NCBI GenBank assembly: GCA_947476255.1
Contig: CANJPY010000040.1
Location: forward strand, 1 to 42,023
From: Chthoniobacteraceae bacterium
GTDB taxonomy: Bacteria; Verrucomicrobiota; Verrucomicrobiia; Chthoniobacterales; Chthoniobacteraceae
Reading direction: 5' to 3'
DNA: 42,023 bases
A program made the translations under genes and the position numbers. Every line of letters begins with the position of its first letter. The first letter of the stretch is position 1. The notes under the pieces are model-generated. The model searched no databases and was not told where the DNA came from. It worked only from the letters and a program-made list of their open reading frames with translations. Positions 32,474-41,728 of the stretch are shown in pieces.

Positions 32474-32950
32474 TTAAGGCACCAGCATGATCTTTCCAGA
32501 CTGAGGATCCCTTACCTCTGTCCCAGGAGGGAAACCAGTGGCATCAAGAATTTTCCCATCATAGGGACTGCGAATCCAATTGGGTTTTCCCGGCACCCGT
32601 TTCGCAACTTCGGGAGCGGCAGGTTTGGGCTGCGGCGGAGGTTGTGGAGGAGGGACGGGATCCGGCAAAGAGGCAGGCGGTTGGGAAGCGGGCGGGCGGG
32701 CGGGGGTTGAATTCACTACGGCACTCGAATTCCCTTGATTTGCGGGGATGTCAGGCTGGTCGTTCCCCGCGGGAACTCCGAGCGGGTCCACGGGAGGCAG
32801 ATCGTCTTGCGCTAAAGGAGTAGAGGGAGGACGAAAACCCGGACGCTTGGCCGGAATAATGTCATCATCCTGATTGGCGCACCCCACAAAGCCAATCATC
32901 AGGCCCAGCATGGAAGCCGCGAAGCTGAGTTTCAATTTCATCGCTGACAT
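32474..32950 (-). CDS. Proline-rich lipoprotein, function unknown
   Basis: A 158-residue protein. The signal peptide ends in IGFVGC, with Cys24 the likely lipid-modified residue; Asn/Gln/Asp follow. A long Pro/Ala/Gln-rich linker (about 33-115) is followed by a short conserved-looking C-terminus: PGKPNWIRSPYDGKILDATG (about 119-138) and EVRDPQSGKIMLVP. This end looks like two copies of a short strand-turn motif (SPYDGKI-LDATG and DPQSGKI-MLVP), possibly a small peptidoglycan or surface-binding module. I do not know the family. It is 107 nt downstream of the coiled-coil protein and 69 nt upstream of tyrA, with a terminator in between. Confidence 0.78.
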   Translation of the reverse strand: MSAMKLKLSFAASMLGLMIGFVGCANQDDDIIPAKRPGFRPPSTPLAQDDLPPVDPLGVPAGNDQPDIPANQGNSSAVVNSTPARPPASQPPASLPDPVPPPQPPPQPKPAAPEVAKRVPGKPNWIRSPYDGKILDATGFPPGTEVRDPQSGKIMLVP

Positions 32951-33057
32951 GTTAAACTAAGACTCCCCTCAGGAGCAACCCTTACCCGCCATCTCGCAAC
33001 TGACTTTTAAGTCACGGCTTAAATAAAGAGTGGGGATCGGTCAGAAGAAGTCCGAAT

Positions 33058-33948
33058 TCAGCGTTTGAGGATGCTACAACCGCCAAACCGAACAGCACCT
33101 TCGGCGCCCTCACATTTTCCGAGGACCTCTACGACAAGCCCGCGCTGAGAACGCAACACCTCGGCATTGTTTTTGGAAACTACAAAAAACAGATTCTGCC
33201 CCACACGCTCCTCCCGGACTCGGTACTCTGGAGAGACGAAGGCACAATCCACGAAGGCCCCTTCCATTCCACCAAAAAGAACGAGAGTGAAAGCGCTGGG
33301 ATCCTTCGGATCAGGCCGAACACCCATCACCTTGCCGCGGAGATTCAAGCGCGGCCCACGGTACATTTTTTCAGCGCGTTCCCGGGAAGATTGGAAGGCT
33401 TGAAACACCTCCTCGGCAGTCACAAGAGAATTATTGGAGAGCTTTTGCGCTGGAGACATTGCATCCTGAAAGCGTTCGATAGTGCTTCGAAATTCGACAG
33501 CCTCATCAAGTTTTCCGGCGACCGTCAACGTTTTTTTGAGTTCCACCAATTTGGGCACGATCGACTGCACAATTTGGGAAATCATCTCGGCCTGTTTGGA
33601 CAGCAATTCTGCCTGTGCCTCCCTCAACAAACGCGGCTCTTCGGCAAGATGACGCCCTTCTAACGGGCGGTTCGGTTCCATGGCCACGCGCTGCTCTTCA
33701 GCGCGAACCGCCAATGCATTCTCCAAGTCAGCAGCCTTCTGGTAAACAGAGCGCAATTCAGCCAGCTTTTTTTCGTAGCGATTCCCGATTTCAATCCGGA
33801 CTTCACGAATCTGTCTTTCACTTTTCTCGACTTCGCCTCGCATCGCTTCCTGCGAGCTCACCTGCGCCCAACAAGACCCTGTCACTGCCACAAAAAAACA
33901 TGCGAACAGGCAACGAAGCACTGTCCTTTTTAAACGTAGGGAACACAT
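33058..33948 (-). CDS. Secreted coiled-coil protein with C-terminal OB-fold (tRNA_anti-like) domain
   Basis: ATG 33948 is chosen because it starts a signal peptide (MCSLRLKRTVLRCLFACFFV, ending GSCWA); in-frame starts further up add charged residues before it. The resulting protein has 296 residues. Residues about 35-160 are heptad-rich and charged (EKSERQIREVRIEIGNRYEK and similar), a likely coiled coil. Residues about 200-295 form a beta-rich domain (LNLRGKVMGV, FTLVLFGGMEGAFVDCAF, GLVVEVLGKC, AVRFGGCSIL) that fits the tRNA_anti-like OB fold found in secreted proteins. Cysteines at 235, 279 and 291 may pair. Role unknown. It is 103 nt downstream of sucB on the same strand. Confidence 0.78.
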   Translation of the reverse strand: MCSLRLKRTVLRCLFACFFVAVTGSCWAQVSSQEAMRGEVEKSERQIREVRIEIGNRYEKKLAELRSVYQKAADLENALAVRAEEQRVAMEPNRPLEGRHLAEEPRLLREAQAELLSKQAEMISQIVQSIVPKLVELKKTLTVAGKLDEAVEFRSTIERFQDAMSPAQKLSNNSLVTAEEVFQAFQSSRERAEKMYRGPRLNLRGKVMGVRPDPKDPSAFTLVLFGGMEGAFVDCAFVSPEYRVREERVGQNLFFVVSKNNAEVLRSQRGLVVEVLGKCEGAEGAVRFGGCSILKR

Positions 33949-34051
33949 AAACTCTTGTGATTCTTGAAATAAACCACTTTCCATATCAAGCCTTGAGTTG
34001 AAATTTTCTCCCGCGACTGGAGATCCTTCCCCAGAGTGAACCACCAACAGC

Positions 34052-35245
34052 CTAGAGCCCCAACATGAGGCGCATCGGATTTTCGATGCAGTCTTTCACC
34101 CGCACCAAAAATGTCACCGCTTCCTTGCCATCCACAATGCGATGATCGTACGAAAGCGCGAGATACATCATCGGGCGCACCACGACCTGGCCTTTCACTG
34201 CCACTGGGCGCTCCTGAATCTTGTGCATCCCCAAAATTCCACTCTGGGGCGGGTTTAAAATCGGAGTTGAAAGAAGCGAGCCGTAAATTCCTCCGTTAGA
34301 AAGGGTAAAAACACCGCCTTGGAGGTCTTTGAGTTCAATTTTACCCTCACGCGCTTTGACCGAGTAGGCAGCCAAATCTTTTTCCAATTGGGCAAAAGAT
34401 TTTTGGTCGGCATCACGCACCACGGGAACCATCAATCCTTTTTCTGTTCCCACGGCAACCCCGATATCGAAGTAATGATTTTCAATGAGGTCATCGCCAT
34501 CAATCCGGGCATTAATGGCGGGACACGCCGTCAATGCGCTGACAACGGCTTTGATAAAAAAGCTCATGAATCCAAGCTTTACGCCATGCTCCGCCACAAA
34601 CGCATCCTGCATCTCAGAGCGCAGCTTCATGACCGCACTCATGTCGCACTCATTAAAGGTGGTTAATATCGCGGCCTGGTGCTGCGCGGACACAAGTTGC
34701 GCCGCGATCTTCCGGCGCAGAGGGGTCATCCGCTTCCGCGAAGTACGAGCCTCGGACAAGGTGGCAGCGTCCCCATTTCCCTGCAATACGCCCAACGAAA
34801 CGTTGGCAGCCTCCACGGCGGCCCGCAGAGCCGCCCCGTTCGAGGCTGAAGTAACTTCGACCGCAGAATGAACCGGGGCGGAAGCTGCCACGACCGCAGG
34901 GGCGGCGACGACGGCAGGCTGAGCCTTGGGCGCCACGGAGGTGGCAGGCTGAGCCTCGCTTGCAACAGTTTTAGGTGCGACCGGAGAGACTGGAGCTGCA
35001 GACGAGGCAGAACCGACCTCAATAACTGCCACCAACTGGCCTATCGCAACCTCTTCACCAGCTTGGACTTTAATGTGGATAATCCCAGACTCTTCGGCCG
35101 TCAGATCGGTGGATACCTTGTCCGTGTCCAACGTCAAAATGGTGTCACCTTTGGTCACAGCCTCTCCATCTGCTTTGTGCCAGACGGCAATGACGCCGCT
35201 AGTGATGGATTCTCCTACAGAGGGGATTTTGACTTCAAGGCTCAT
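34052..35245 (-). CDS. sucB: Dihydrolipoamide succinyltransferase, E2 of 2-oxoglutarate dehydrogenase
   Basis: Core acyltransferase of the 2-oxoglutarate dehydrogenase complex. It has 397 residues. The lipoyl domain (1-80) has the lipoylated Lys43 in [10 protein letters not shown]. An Ala/Pro/Val-rich linker runs from about 80 to 130. The peripheral-subunit-binding region (about 134-166) is poorly conserved: [20 protein letters not shown] is followed by AATLSEA, lacking the usual GGR and downstream Asp. The catalytic domain (about 170-397) has [17 protein letters not shown] and ends [13 protein letters not shown] with His368 and Asp372 intact. Pairing with sucA (51 nt upstream) indicates the succinyl-transferring enzyme. 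No E3 gene is in the window. Confidence 0.95.
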   Translation of the reverse strand: MSLEVKIPSVGESITSGVIAVWHKADGEAVTKGDTILTLDTDKVSTDLTAEESGIIHIKVQAGEEVAIGQLVAVIEVGSASSAAPVSPVAPKTVASEAQPATSVAPKAQPAVVAAPAVVAASAPVHSAVEVTSASNGAALRAAVEAANVSLGVLQGNGDAATLSEARTSRKRMTPLRRKIAAQLVSAQHQAAILTTFNECDMSAVMKLRSEMQDAFVAEHGVKLGFMSFFIKAVVSALTACPAINARIDGDDLIENHYFDIGVAVGTEKGLMVPVVRDADQKSFAQLEKDLAAYSVKAREGKIELKDLQGGVFTLSNGGIYGSLLSTPILNPPQSGILGMHKIQERPVAVKGQVVVRPMMYLALSYDHRIVDGKEAVTFLVRVKDCIENPMRLMLGL

Positions 35246-35296
35246 AACGTATGATCAATAACAAGGGGATAAGAATGACGTAAACAGCGAGACGAT

Positions 35297-38059
35297 TTAG
35301 CCCAAGCTAAATGCAGCGTGTATCAGGGCGGCTTGCTCGATTTTGTGTAGGGCCAAAGCACCCACCGCAGGACTCGAGGCTTCCTCGCGGCCCGCGTAAT
35401 GCAAGGTCTTGCCTACGAGTTCTGAGAGCTGGTTGCGGATGTAACTCCAAGCTCCCATATTTTGCGGCTCTTCTTGGCACCACACAAAAGTTTTCGCCTT
35501 CGAAAATGGCTTTAGCACCGACTGAATTTTAGCGGCATGCAGCGGATAGAGCTGCTCAACCCGGACGATTGCAGTGTCTGTGATTTTGCCAGCGTCCCTG
35601 TGTTTGAGTAAATCATAATAGACTTTACCCGAGCAGAACACGACTCGCGAAACCTTGCCTGCAGGACCTGCCAGAGGTCCGGGGAGAATTTCCTCGAACT
35701 GTCCCGAAGTAAATTCCGCCTCGGACGACACACACTCAGGGGCGCGCAGAAGACTCTTGGGTGTCATCACAACCAAGGGTTTGCGGAATTCGCGCTTCAT
35801 CTGGCGGCGCAGCGCATGAAAATACTGAGCCGGCGTCGTAAAGTTGCAGACCTGCATATTTTCTTCGGCGGCGAGCTGGAGAAACCGCTCCAATCGTCCA
35901 GAGGAATGCTCCGGTCCCTGCCCCTCGTACCCATGGGGAAGAAGAAGCACAATCCCGCTGGGGCGCTGCCACTTGGACTCTCCGGCTGCAATAAATTGAT
36001 CTATGATAATCTGCGCACCGTTACAGAAATCCCCGAACTGGGCCTCCCAAAGGCATAAGAGTTCCGGGAAGTGAAGCGTGTAGCCGTAATCGAACCCGAG
36101 GACTGCGGTTTCGCTTAGGAGCGAGTTGTAGACATTGAATCGCCCCTGTTTCTCGGCGACATGCTGAAGCGGAGTATAGCGGTCGCGATTCGTCTCATCA
36201 TAGAGAACCGCATGCCTGTGCGAGAAGGTTCCACGGCGGCAATCCTGTCCAGAGAGGCGCACTGGGGTTCCCTCAGCAAGAAGCGATCCGAAAGCAAGCG
36301 CCTCGCCAAAAGCCCAGTCGTATCCTTCACCCTTCTCCCAAATCAGCTGCCTTTTTTCTAAAAAGATTTTTTTGAGTCTGGGCAGCACGCGAAAATTATC
36401 AGGAACCGTGGTGAGCGCTCTGCAAACCTGGTCCAAGGCCGCCTTGGAAATGGCTGTCTTGGCGGGTGCATGCGAAAACGCTGGCTGAAAGACCACGTTG
36501 GAGTGGGAATATTTGGTGAGCTCTTTATTTTGCTCAGCCGCCTTTACTTCCGAGAAAGCCGCCTCGTACCGGGCCTGAAACTCGCGGTCCAGTTCACCGG
36601 CCTGGTCCGGGGTCAAAATTCCCTGCGAAAGCAACTCCTGTCGGTAAAGAGTTCCAAGCGTGGGGTGTGCACTGATCTCTCTATACATCAACGGTTGAGT
36701 GAAGAGCGGTTCATCGCCTTCGTTGTGCCCGTGTCTACGGTAGCAGACGATGTCGAGAATGACGTCGCTCTTGAATTTCTGCCGGTATTCCAGAGCGATC
36801 TCAGCACAAACCCGCACCGCTACCGGATCATCTCCATTCACGTGGAAGACGGGAGCGCTGATCATCTTGCCCACGTCGGTGCAATAGCGCGAGGAGCGCG
36901 CGTCCACAGGCGAAGTAGTGAAACCGATTTGATTATTGACGACAAAGTGGAGGGTTCCGCCGGTCCTGTAGCCTTCCAACTGAGACATGTTCAGGGTCTC
37001 GGCAACAACCCCCTGCCCTGCGAACGCGGCATCTCCATGGATCAGAATCGCAACCACGCGAGAACGATCCGAACTATCCGCACGCACATGCTGGCGGGCG
37101 CGAGCCATTCCTTGGACCACGGGGTTCACCGCTTCAAGGTGACTTGGGTTCGACGCCAAGCGCACTGAAACTTCACCGCCGCACTCGAGTTGTCGCTTGG
37201 TCTTGTAACCAAGGTGATACTTCACATCACCATCACCTGCGACAGTGTCCGGCATGTAATTCTCAGAAAACTGCGCAAACATCACCGAAACAGGCTTCTG
37301 CAAGAAGTCATTGATCACACTAAGCCGGCCGCGATGAGCCATCCCCATCACAATCTCCTCTACTTTGTGCTTGGGGCAATTTTCGAGGACCCCGTACAGC
37401 GCAACCATCAAGGATTCCCCGCCCTCGATTGAGAAGCGTTTTTGCCCCACAAACCGCGTGTGCAAAAACTTTTCAAAACTCTCAACGGAAAGAATTTGGC
37501 GCAGCATTTTCTTCTGCGTCTCACCGGGTACGGCCAGCGTTGCCGCAGCGGATTCAAAAGAGTCACGCACCCAGTCCCGGATCGCCGGGTTTTCGATGTG
37601 AGTGAATTCCACTCCGATATGGCGGCAATAAATCGCTTCCAGCGTTGCAATGAGTTCGCGAAGGGACTGCTTTTGCCCATTGCGAAAGTGCAACGGGGCG
37701 GCCGGCTTGTCTAAATCTGCGGCACGAAAGCCAAGAGATTCCAAGGAGAGCAAGGGCGCGTCGGGAGATGTCTTCGAAAGCGGATTTGTATGCGCTTTAA
37801 GATGTCCCAGCGCGCGGTAAGTTTGCACGAGGGAATCCACCTTGCTCTGCCAATGGATGTCTCCGACCCCGCCGCCAACCGGCGCGCCCGATGCAGAAGA
37901 AGCTGGACCAGAGCCATTTTTAACGATGGCGTTTCCGAGTTCGAACCCTTCGAAAAAGGCAGACCATACGGAGTCAACGGAGGAGGGGTCTTTTCTCCAA
38001 CGTTCGTAATTGGCTTCGAGAAGATCAGCGTTTGGACGGTGTGGCAGGGTGATCGCCAT
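35297..38059 (-). CDS. sucA: 2-oxoglutarate dehydrogenase E1 component
   Basis: Thiamine-diphosphate-dependent decarboxylase of the TCA cycle. It has 920 residues, normal for the family. The N-terminus DLLEANYERWRKDPSSVDS is the segment that contacts E2 in other species. TPP-region landmarks are MAHRGRLSVINDFL, GDVKYHLGY, ILIHGDAAFAGQGVVAETLN and VVNNQIGFTTSP. The C-terminal half has HSSGRLERFLQL and KPLVVMTPKSLLR. It is the first gene of the sucA-sucB pair. There is no clear ribosome binding site before the ATG. It lies 66 nt downstream of the LpxL-WaaF fusion gene, so cotranscription is possible. Confidence 0.96.
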   Translation of the reverse strand: MAITLPHRPNADLLEANYERWRKDPSSVDSVWSAFFEGFELGNAIVKNGSGPASSASGAPVGGGVGDIHWQSKVDSLVQTYRALGHLKAHTNPLSKTSPDAPLLSLESLGFRAADLDKPAAPLHFRNGQKQSLRELIATLEAIYCRHIGVEFTHIENPAIRDWVRDSFESAAATLAVPGETQKKMLRQILSVESFEKFLHTRFVGQKRFSIEGGESLMVALYGVLENCPKHKVEEIVMGMAHRGRLSVINDFLQKPVSVMFAQFSENYMPDTVAGDGDVKYHLGYKTKRQLECGGEVSVRLASNPSHLEAVNPVVQGMARARQHVRADSSDRSRVVAILIHGDAAFAGQGVVAETLNMSQLEGYRTGGTLHFVVNNQIGFTTSPVDARSSRYCTDVGKMISAPVFHVNGDDPVAVRVCAEIALEYRQKFKSDVILDIVCYRRHGHNEGDEPLFTQPLMYREISAHPTLGTLYRQELLSQGILTPDQAGELDREFQARYEAAFSEVKAAEQNKELTKYSHSNVVFQPAFSHAPAKTAISKAALDQVCRALTTVPDNFRVLPRLKKIFLEKRQLIWEKGEGYDWAFGEALAFGSLLAEGTPVRLSGQDCRRGTFSHRHAVLYDETNRDRYTPLQHVAEKQGRFNVYNSLLSETAVLGFDYGYTLHFPELLCLWEAQFGDFCNGAQIIIDQFIAAGESKWQRPSGIVLLLPHGYEGQGPEHSSGRLERFLQLAAEENMQVCNFTTPAQYFHALRRQMKREFRKPLVVMTPKSLLRAPECVSSEAEFTSGQFEEILPGPLAGPAGKVSRVVFCSGKVYYDLLKHRDAGKITDTAIVRVEQLYPLHAAKIQSVLKPFSKAKTFVWCQEEPQNMGAWSYIRNQLSELVGKTLHYAGREEASSPAVGALALHKIEQAALIHAAFSLG

Positions 38060-38125
38060 AAAATACTTTTAAGTTCTGGGAGGGTCGATCATAGATCAAC
38101 GGATCGCCATTGGAGAACCTTTTTC

Positions 38126-40042
38126 TCAGATCTCTGGCTCATCAAGCAAGGAAAGCACCGCTTTTGTGACCTCGGAGGCTTCCACGCCCCGCATGCACGC
38201 AAAATCAAGATGGCATTCCCTGCGAAAACAGGGACCGCAGGGAACCCGGTGTTGAAGCACGATTTTATTGGGCCCAAGCGGGCCGGTTAGAAGAGGTTCC
38301 GTGGATCCAAAGACCGCCACCAACGGCAATCCCAGGAGAGCCCCCAAGTGCATCGTGCCTGTGTCGTTGGTGAGAAGAACGTCACACCCCTTGAGGAGGT
38401 CGATCAGATCTTGAAGACCTGTTCGCCCAATGAGGTTTTCAACGGTACACCCTTGCGCCGCCGCTTCGATTTCGCCGCCGGCGGGCGCATCCTTGGCAAC
38501 CCCAACCAGCAGCCATTGCACCTGTTTTACATCGGAGACTTCCCGCATCACCTGCGCATATCGTTCTGGAAACCATCGCTTTGCTGCTCCAAATTCGGCG
38601 CCCGGACAGACCGCAATCTTCCACGGGCGCGTCTTGCCTGCTTCCGGTAAGGGAGAGCGCTGAGCCACCCAGTCGGCAGAATCTAGTTTCGGCGCCCCCA
38701 TAAACTCCGCCAAGTCCAAATAGTCGTGGACCTGATGCCGCCCTCCATCCGCAGTGCGCTGGGGCGTCATCTTTTTTGCCAGCACCTGATTTAAACACCA
38801 GGCGCGAAAGTGGCCGGGATAACCGACTCGGCGAGGGATTTTTGCGAGCCACGCCTCGAGGCCCGCGCGCAAAGAGTTGGGCAAAATCAGCGCGGCATCG
38901 AATTGTCGCCCTTCAAAAAGCCGAGCTACACCCCTGATGCTCGGACTCTTAGGCAAAGCAAGAACACGGTCGACCTCTGGAACTGCTTTCCAAAATTCAG
39001 CCAGTTTTTCCAAACAAGCCACTGTGATTTCCAAATCAGGACGCGCGCGTCGGATGGCTCGAATCGCCGGCACTGTCATTACGGCGTCCCCGAGCCAGTT
39101 CACAGAGCGAATCAACAACCGGAATTTTTGAAGTCCAGAATCAGGTATCACTCCTCGTTTACCATGAACGCCAAGAAAACGCGGTTTCGGCGTTTTCCAA
39201 CGGTTATGCGACCACAACCAATCTGAGGGAACCGCTCGAATCATGGACTCCAATTCGAGATTGAGCTTGGCCGTAAACGCCGCTGATTCTTTTTGATCCG
39301 GACTAACCTCAGGGCGGATCACCAAACGCCACTTCCCTTTCGGAGCCGTATACAAGGCGATGCCAAGGACGGACGCCCCCGTACGCAGGGCCATTGTTGC
39401 GACCAACGGCGACGTGGACGCAAGTCGCTTGAACAAGGAACACCACACGCCCCCATCTCCCGCGTGTTGGTCGGCCAATACACCGACGATGCCGCCTCTT
39501 CGCAGCAGATTCATCGCTCCATGAAAACCCTCCTTGCGCTCAAACAGCTCCAACCCTTCTTCCGCGCGCGCCCGGCGCACCCACGCGTCTACATGTTTGT
39601 TGTTTAAACTTTGATAGATACTACCGCAGGGGCATTGGAAAACGCTGGGACTCAGTCGCGCCAACAACTCCCAATTTCCCAAATGAGCGAGCAATCCAAT
39701 GACTCCTTTGCCTTTGCTTTGCGCGGCCCGGAAATGTTCTATCCCTTCGATGCGCACCAAATCTGCAAGTCTTTCCGCAGGAAACTGCGCCAAGCAGGCG
39801 CCTGCGGCTATGTTTGCGGCGAGACTTGCAAAATGCTCCCTCCCAATTTGTTGCTTGCGAGAGGGCGGCAGCGTATCGCCAAAAGCAATTGATAGGTTAC
39901 GATAGATCAAACGTCTATATTTGGGGGCAGCCCACCACGCAACTTGTGCGACGGTTCTGGCAAAGTGAATCACGAAACGCAGAGGCAAAAGCGCCAGCAA
40001 CGCCCAAACCAAGCGCATCGCAAAGTACGTAATCAAGTCCAT
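38126..40042 (-). CDS. Fusion: lipid A acyltransferase (LpxL/HtrB-like) + ADP-heptose:LPS heptosyltransferase II (WaaF-like)
   Basis: A 638-residue two-enzyme protein for LPS assembly. Residues 1 to about 295 form a LpxL-type late acyltransferase: an N-terminal hydrophobic segment, RRLIYRNLSIAFGD, the catalytic H-x4-E in LLAHLGNWELLAR (His120, Glu125) and GVLADQHAGDGGVWCSLF. Residues about 307-632 form a GT9 heptosyltransferase: LLIRSVNWLGDAVMTVPAIR, FDAALILPNSLRAGLEAWLA, VCPGAEFGAAKRWFPERYA, LLTNDTGTMHLGALLGLPLV and the PCGPCFRRECH cysteine cluster seen in WaaF. The enzymes are usually separate. ATG 40042 is 3 nt after the stop of the peptide-binding lipoprotein gene, implying translational coupling. 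Confidence 0.93.
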   Translation of the reverse strand: MDLITYFAMRLVWALLALLPLRFVIHFARTVAQVAWWAAPKYRRLIYRNLSIAFGDTLPPSRKQQIGREHFASLAANIAAGACLAQFPAERLADLVRIEGIEHFRAAQSKGKGVIGLLAHLGNWELLARLSPSVFQCPCGSIYQSLNNKHVDAWVRRARAEEGLELFERKEGFHGAMNLLRRGGIVGVLADQHAGDGGVWCSLFKRLASTSPLVATMALRTGASVLGIALYTAPKGKWRLVIRPEVSPDQKESAAFTAKLNLELESMIRAVPSDWLWSHNRWKTPKPRFLGVHGKRGVIPDSGLQKFRLLIRSVNWLGDAVMTVPAIRAIRRARPDLEITVACLEKLAEFWKAVPEVDRVLALPKSPSIRGVARLFEGRQFDAALILPNSLRAGLEAWLAKIPRRVGYPGHFRAWCLNQVLAKKMTPQRTADGGRHQVHDYLDLAEFMGAPKLDSADWVAQRSPLPEAGKTRPWKIAVCPGAEFGAAKRWFPERYAQVMREVSDVKQVQWLLVGVAKDAPAGGEIEAAAQGCTVENLIGRTGLQDLIDLLKGCDVLLTNDTGTMHLGALLGLPLVAVFGSTEPLLTGPLGPNKIVLQHRVPCGPCFRRECHLDFACMRGVEASEVTKAVLSLLDEPEI

Positions 40043-40045
40043 CGG

Positions 40046-41728
40046 CTAGCGCTTTTTCCAACGCATGAAGCGCAAAGGATGTTCATCGAGAAGATTCGGT
40101 TCGATGCCTTCTAGTTTGGTGGAATCGTAAAACTGAATGCCCACATAAAAGTAAAGCGGACAAACGACAGCCTCCCTCGAAACAAGAATGCTTTCCGCCT
40201 CTTGGAACAAACCAAACCGGCGCGCCGTATCAGGCTCACGCGCGGCCTGAGAAATCAACGCATCATAAGTTTGATCGCTCCAACCCGTGCGGTTGTTCCC
40301 ATCGCCCGTGACGAACATGTTTAAAAATGTATTCGGGTCGTTATAGTCAGCCACCCAACTTGAGCGGCAGAGGTCGTAATCAAGTGCGCTTTGAGCTCCC
40401 AGATAAACAGTCCATTCCTGCGGTTTAAGCAACATTTGAATCCCGAGTTCCTGCTTGAATAGCCCCTGAAGCTCTACCGCGATATCCCGATCCAAGTCGG
40501 AGTCTCCTTTGTAAAGATAGTGAATCACTGGAAATCCCTTGCCCCCGGGAAATCCAGCATCGGCGAGCAACCGCCTCGCAGTCTCGGGATTTCGAGACTC
40601 CCCTGGAGGCGGCACATACCCATGCCCAGTGCCCGGCGGCACAAAACTCGCTGCGACGGTTTCCCCTGCACGCGTGATTTTATCGACCAAATTCTGTTTA
40701 TCAACAACCAGACTCAAAGCACGACGCACCCTGGCATCGCTGAAAGGGCGGCGGCTTGCGTTAAAGCGAATAAAATACGACCCTAAAAACGGTGCGGCGT
40801 GGAAATCCGGCCTCTGCCTCAATTCATTCATGAGCATCGTGGGCGCCAACCCCTTGTCCATCATGAGATCCGCCGAACCTGTCGCGTAAAGATTGAAGGC
40901 AGTCATTGGACGGGCGGCGGGCAGGACGTCGATGCTCTCGAGCGCCACAGATTTCGCATCCCAAAAACGCGGGTTTTTCAACAACCGCACGCGATCAAAC
41001 AAACGCCATTCCTTCAGCAAAAAAGAGCCGTTGCCCATGAAATGAGCGGGCTTGGAAGCCCAATCTGCGTGGGCCTCGACAGTCGCTTGATGCACGGGCA
41101 AGAAGGTTGCAAAGGCACAAAGATCAGGAAAATAGGGCGTCGGATTGTCCAACTGAACAGTCAAGGTGAGGGGGGAGGGCGCCTTGATGCCAACTTGTGA
41201 AAAGTCAGCCAATTTTCCAGAATTAAAAGCCTCTGCGTTCGTAATCGGGAAAAATTGAGAGGCGTATTCAGCCCCTGTCTCTGGCAACAAAACCCTTCTC
41301 CAAGCGTACAAAAAATCTGCGCTTGTCACACGCTCACCGTTAGACCAACACGCAGTATCCCGGAGAAAGAACGTGTAACCCCGGCCATCAGCAGACACCT
41401 CCCACCGTGTTGCCACACCTGGAAGAACTCCAGCGTCGGGACCGAATATCGTCAACCCTTCAAACAGCGCGTAAGCGACCCGGCTGCTCGGCTGCGCTGT
41501 AATTAGCGCAGGATCCAAAAGCTCAGGTTCGGAGCCGTTTATAAAGACGAGATCAGCTCGCCCTCCGCCTCTGTCACACCCAAAACAAGCAAAAAAGCCG
41601 CATCCCAACGCAAAAAGAACAAGCGCTCTCCTCAGACCTAACGAAGTACCGAGCCGAGGCAACCGCTCACACCAAAAGAGAAAACTACTGGCCAGAGCCC
41701 CCAAGATTCGCTGAAGCAGGAGCAACAT
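40046..41728 (-). CDS. oppA: Oligopeptide ABC transporter substrate-binding protein (SBP family 5, OppA-like)
   Basis: Periplasmic peptide-binding protein of 560 residues. After a hydrophobic segment and FACFGC (Cys51 as possible lipid site), the mature domain starts LVFINGSEPELLDPALITAQ, the family-5 opening, with VLPGVATRWEVSADGRGYTF, FLRDTACWSNGERVTSADF, YFIRFNASRRPFSDARVRRA and LCRSSWVADYNDPNTFLNMF following. All are characteristic of OppA/DppA-type proteins. No permease or ATPase genes follow; instead the LpxL-WaaF fusion begins 3 nt later. The ATG at 41728 overlaps the preceding repeat-protein gene by 44 nt. A TTG at 41662 would remove the overlap and give a more typical signal peptide (PRLGTSLGLRRALVLFALG). 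A murein-peptide-binding role (MppA-like) is also possible. Confidence 0.9.
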   Translation of the reverse strand: MLLLLQRILGALASSFLFWCERLPRLGTSLGLRRALVLFALGCGFFACFGCDRGGGRADLVFINGSEPELLDPALITAQPSSRVAYALFEGLTIFGPDAGVLPGVATRWEVSADGRGYTFFLRDTACWSNGERVTSADFLYAWRRVLLPETGAEYASQFFPITNAEAFNSGKLADFSQVGIKAPSPLTLTVQLDNPTPYFPDLCAFATFLPVHQATVEAHADWASKPAHFMGNGSFLLKEWRLFDRVRLLKNPRFWDAKSVALESIDVLPAARPMTAFNLYATGSADLMMDKGLAPTMLMNELRQRPDFHAAPFLGSYFIRFNASRRPFSDARVRRALSLVVDKQNLVDKITRAGETVAASFVPPGTGHGYVPPPGESRNPETARRLLADAGFPGGKGFPVIHYLYKGDSDLDRDIAVELQGLFKQELGIQMLLKPQEWTVYLGAQSALDYDLCRSSWVADYNDPNTFLNMFVTGDGNNRTGWSDQTYDALISQAAREPDTARRFGLFQEAESILVSREAVVCPLYFYVGIQFYDSTKLEGIEPNLLDEHPLRFMRWKKR

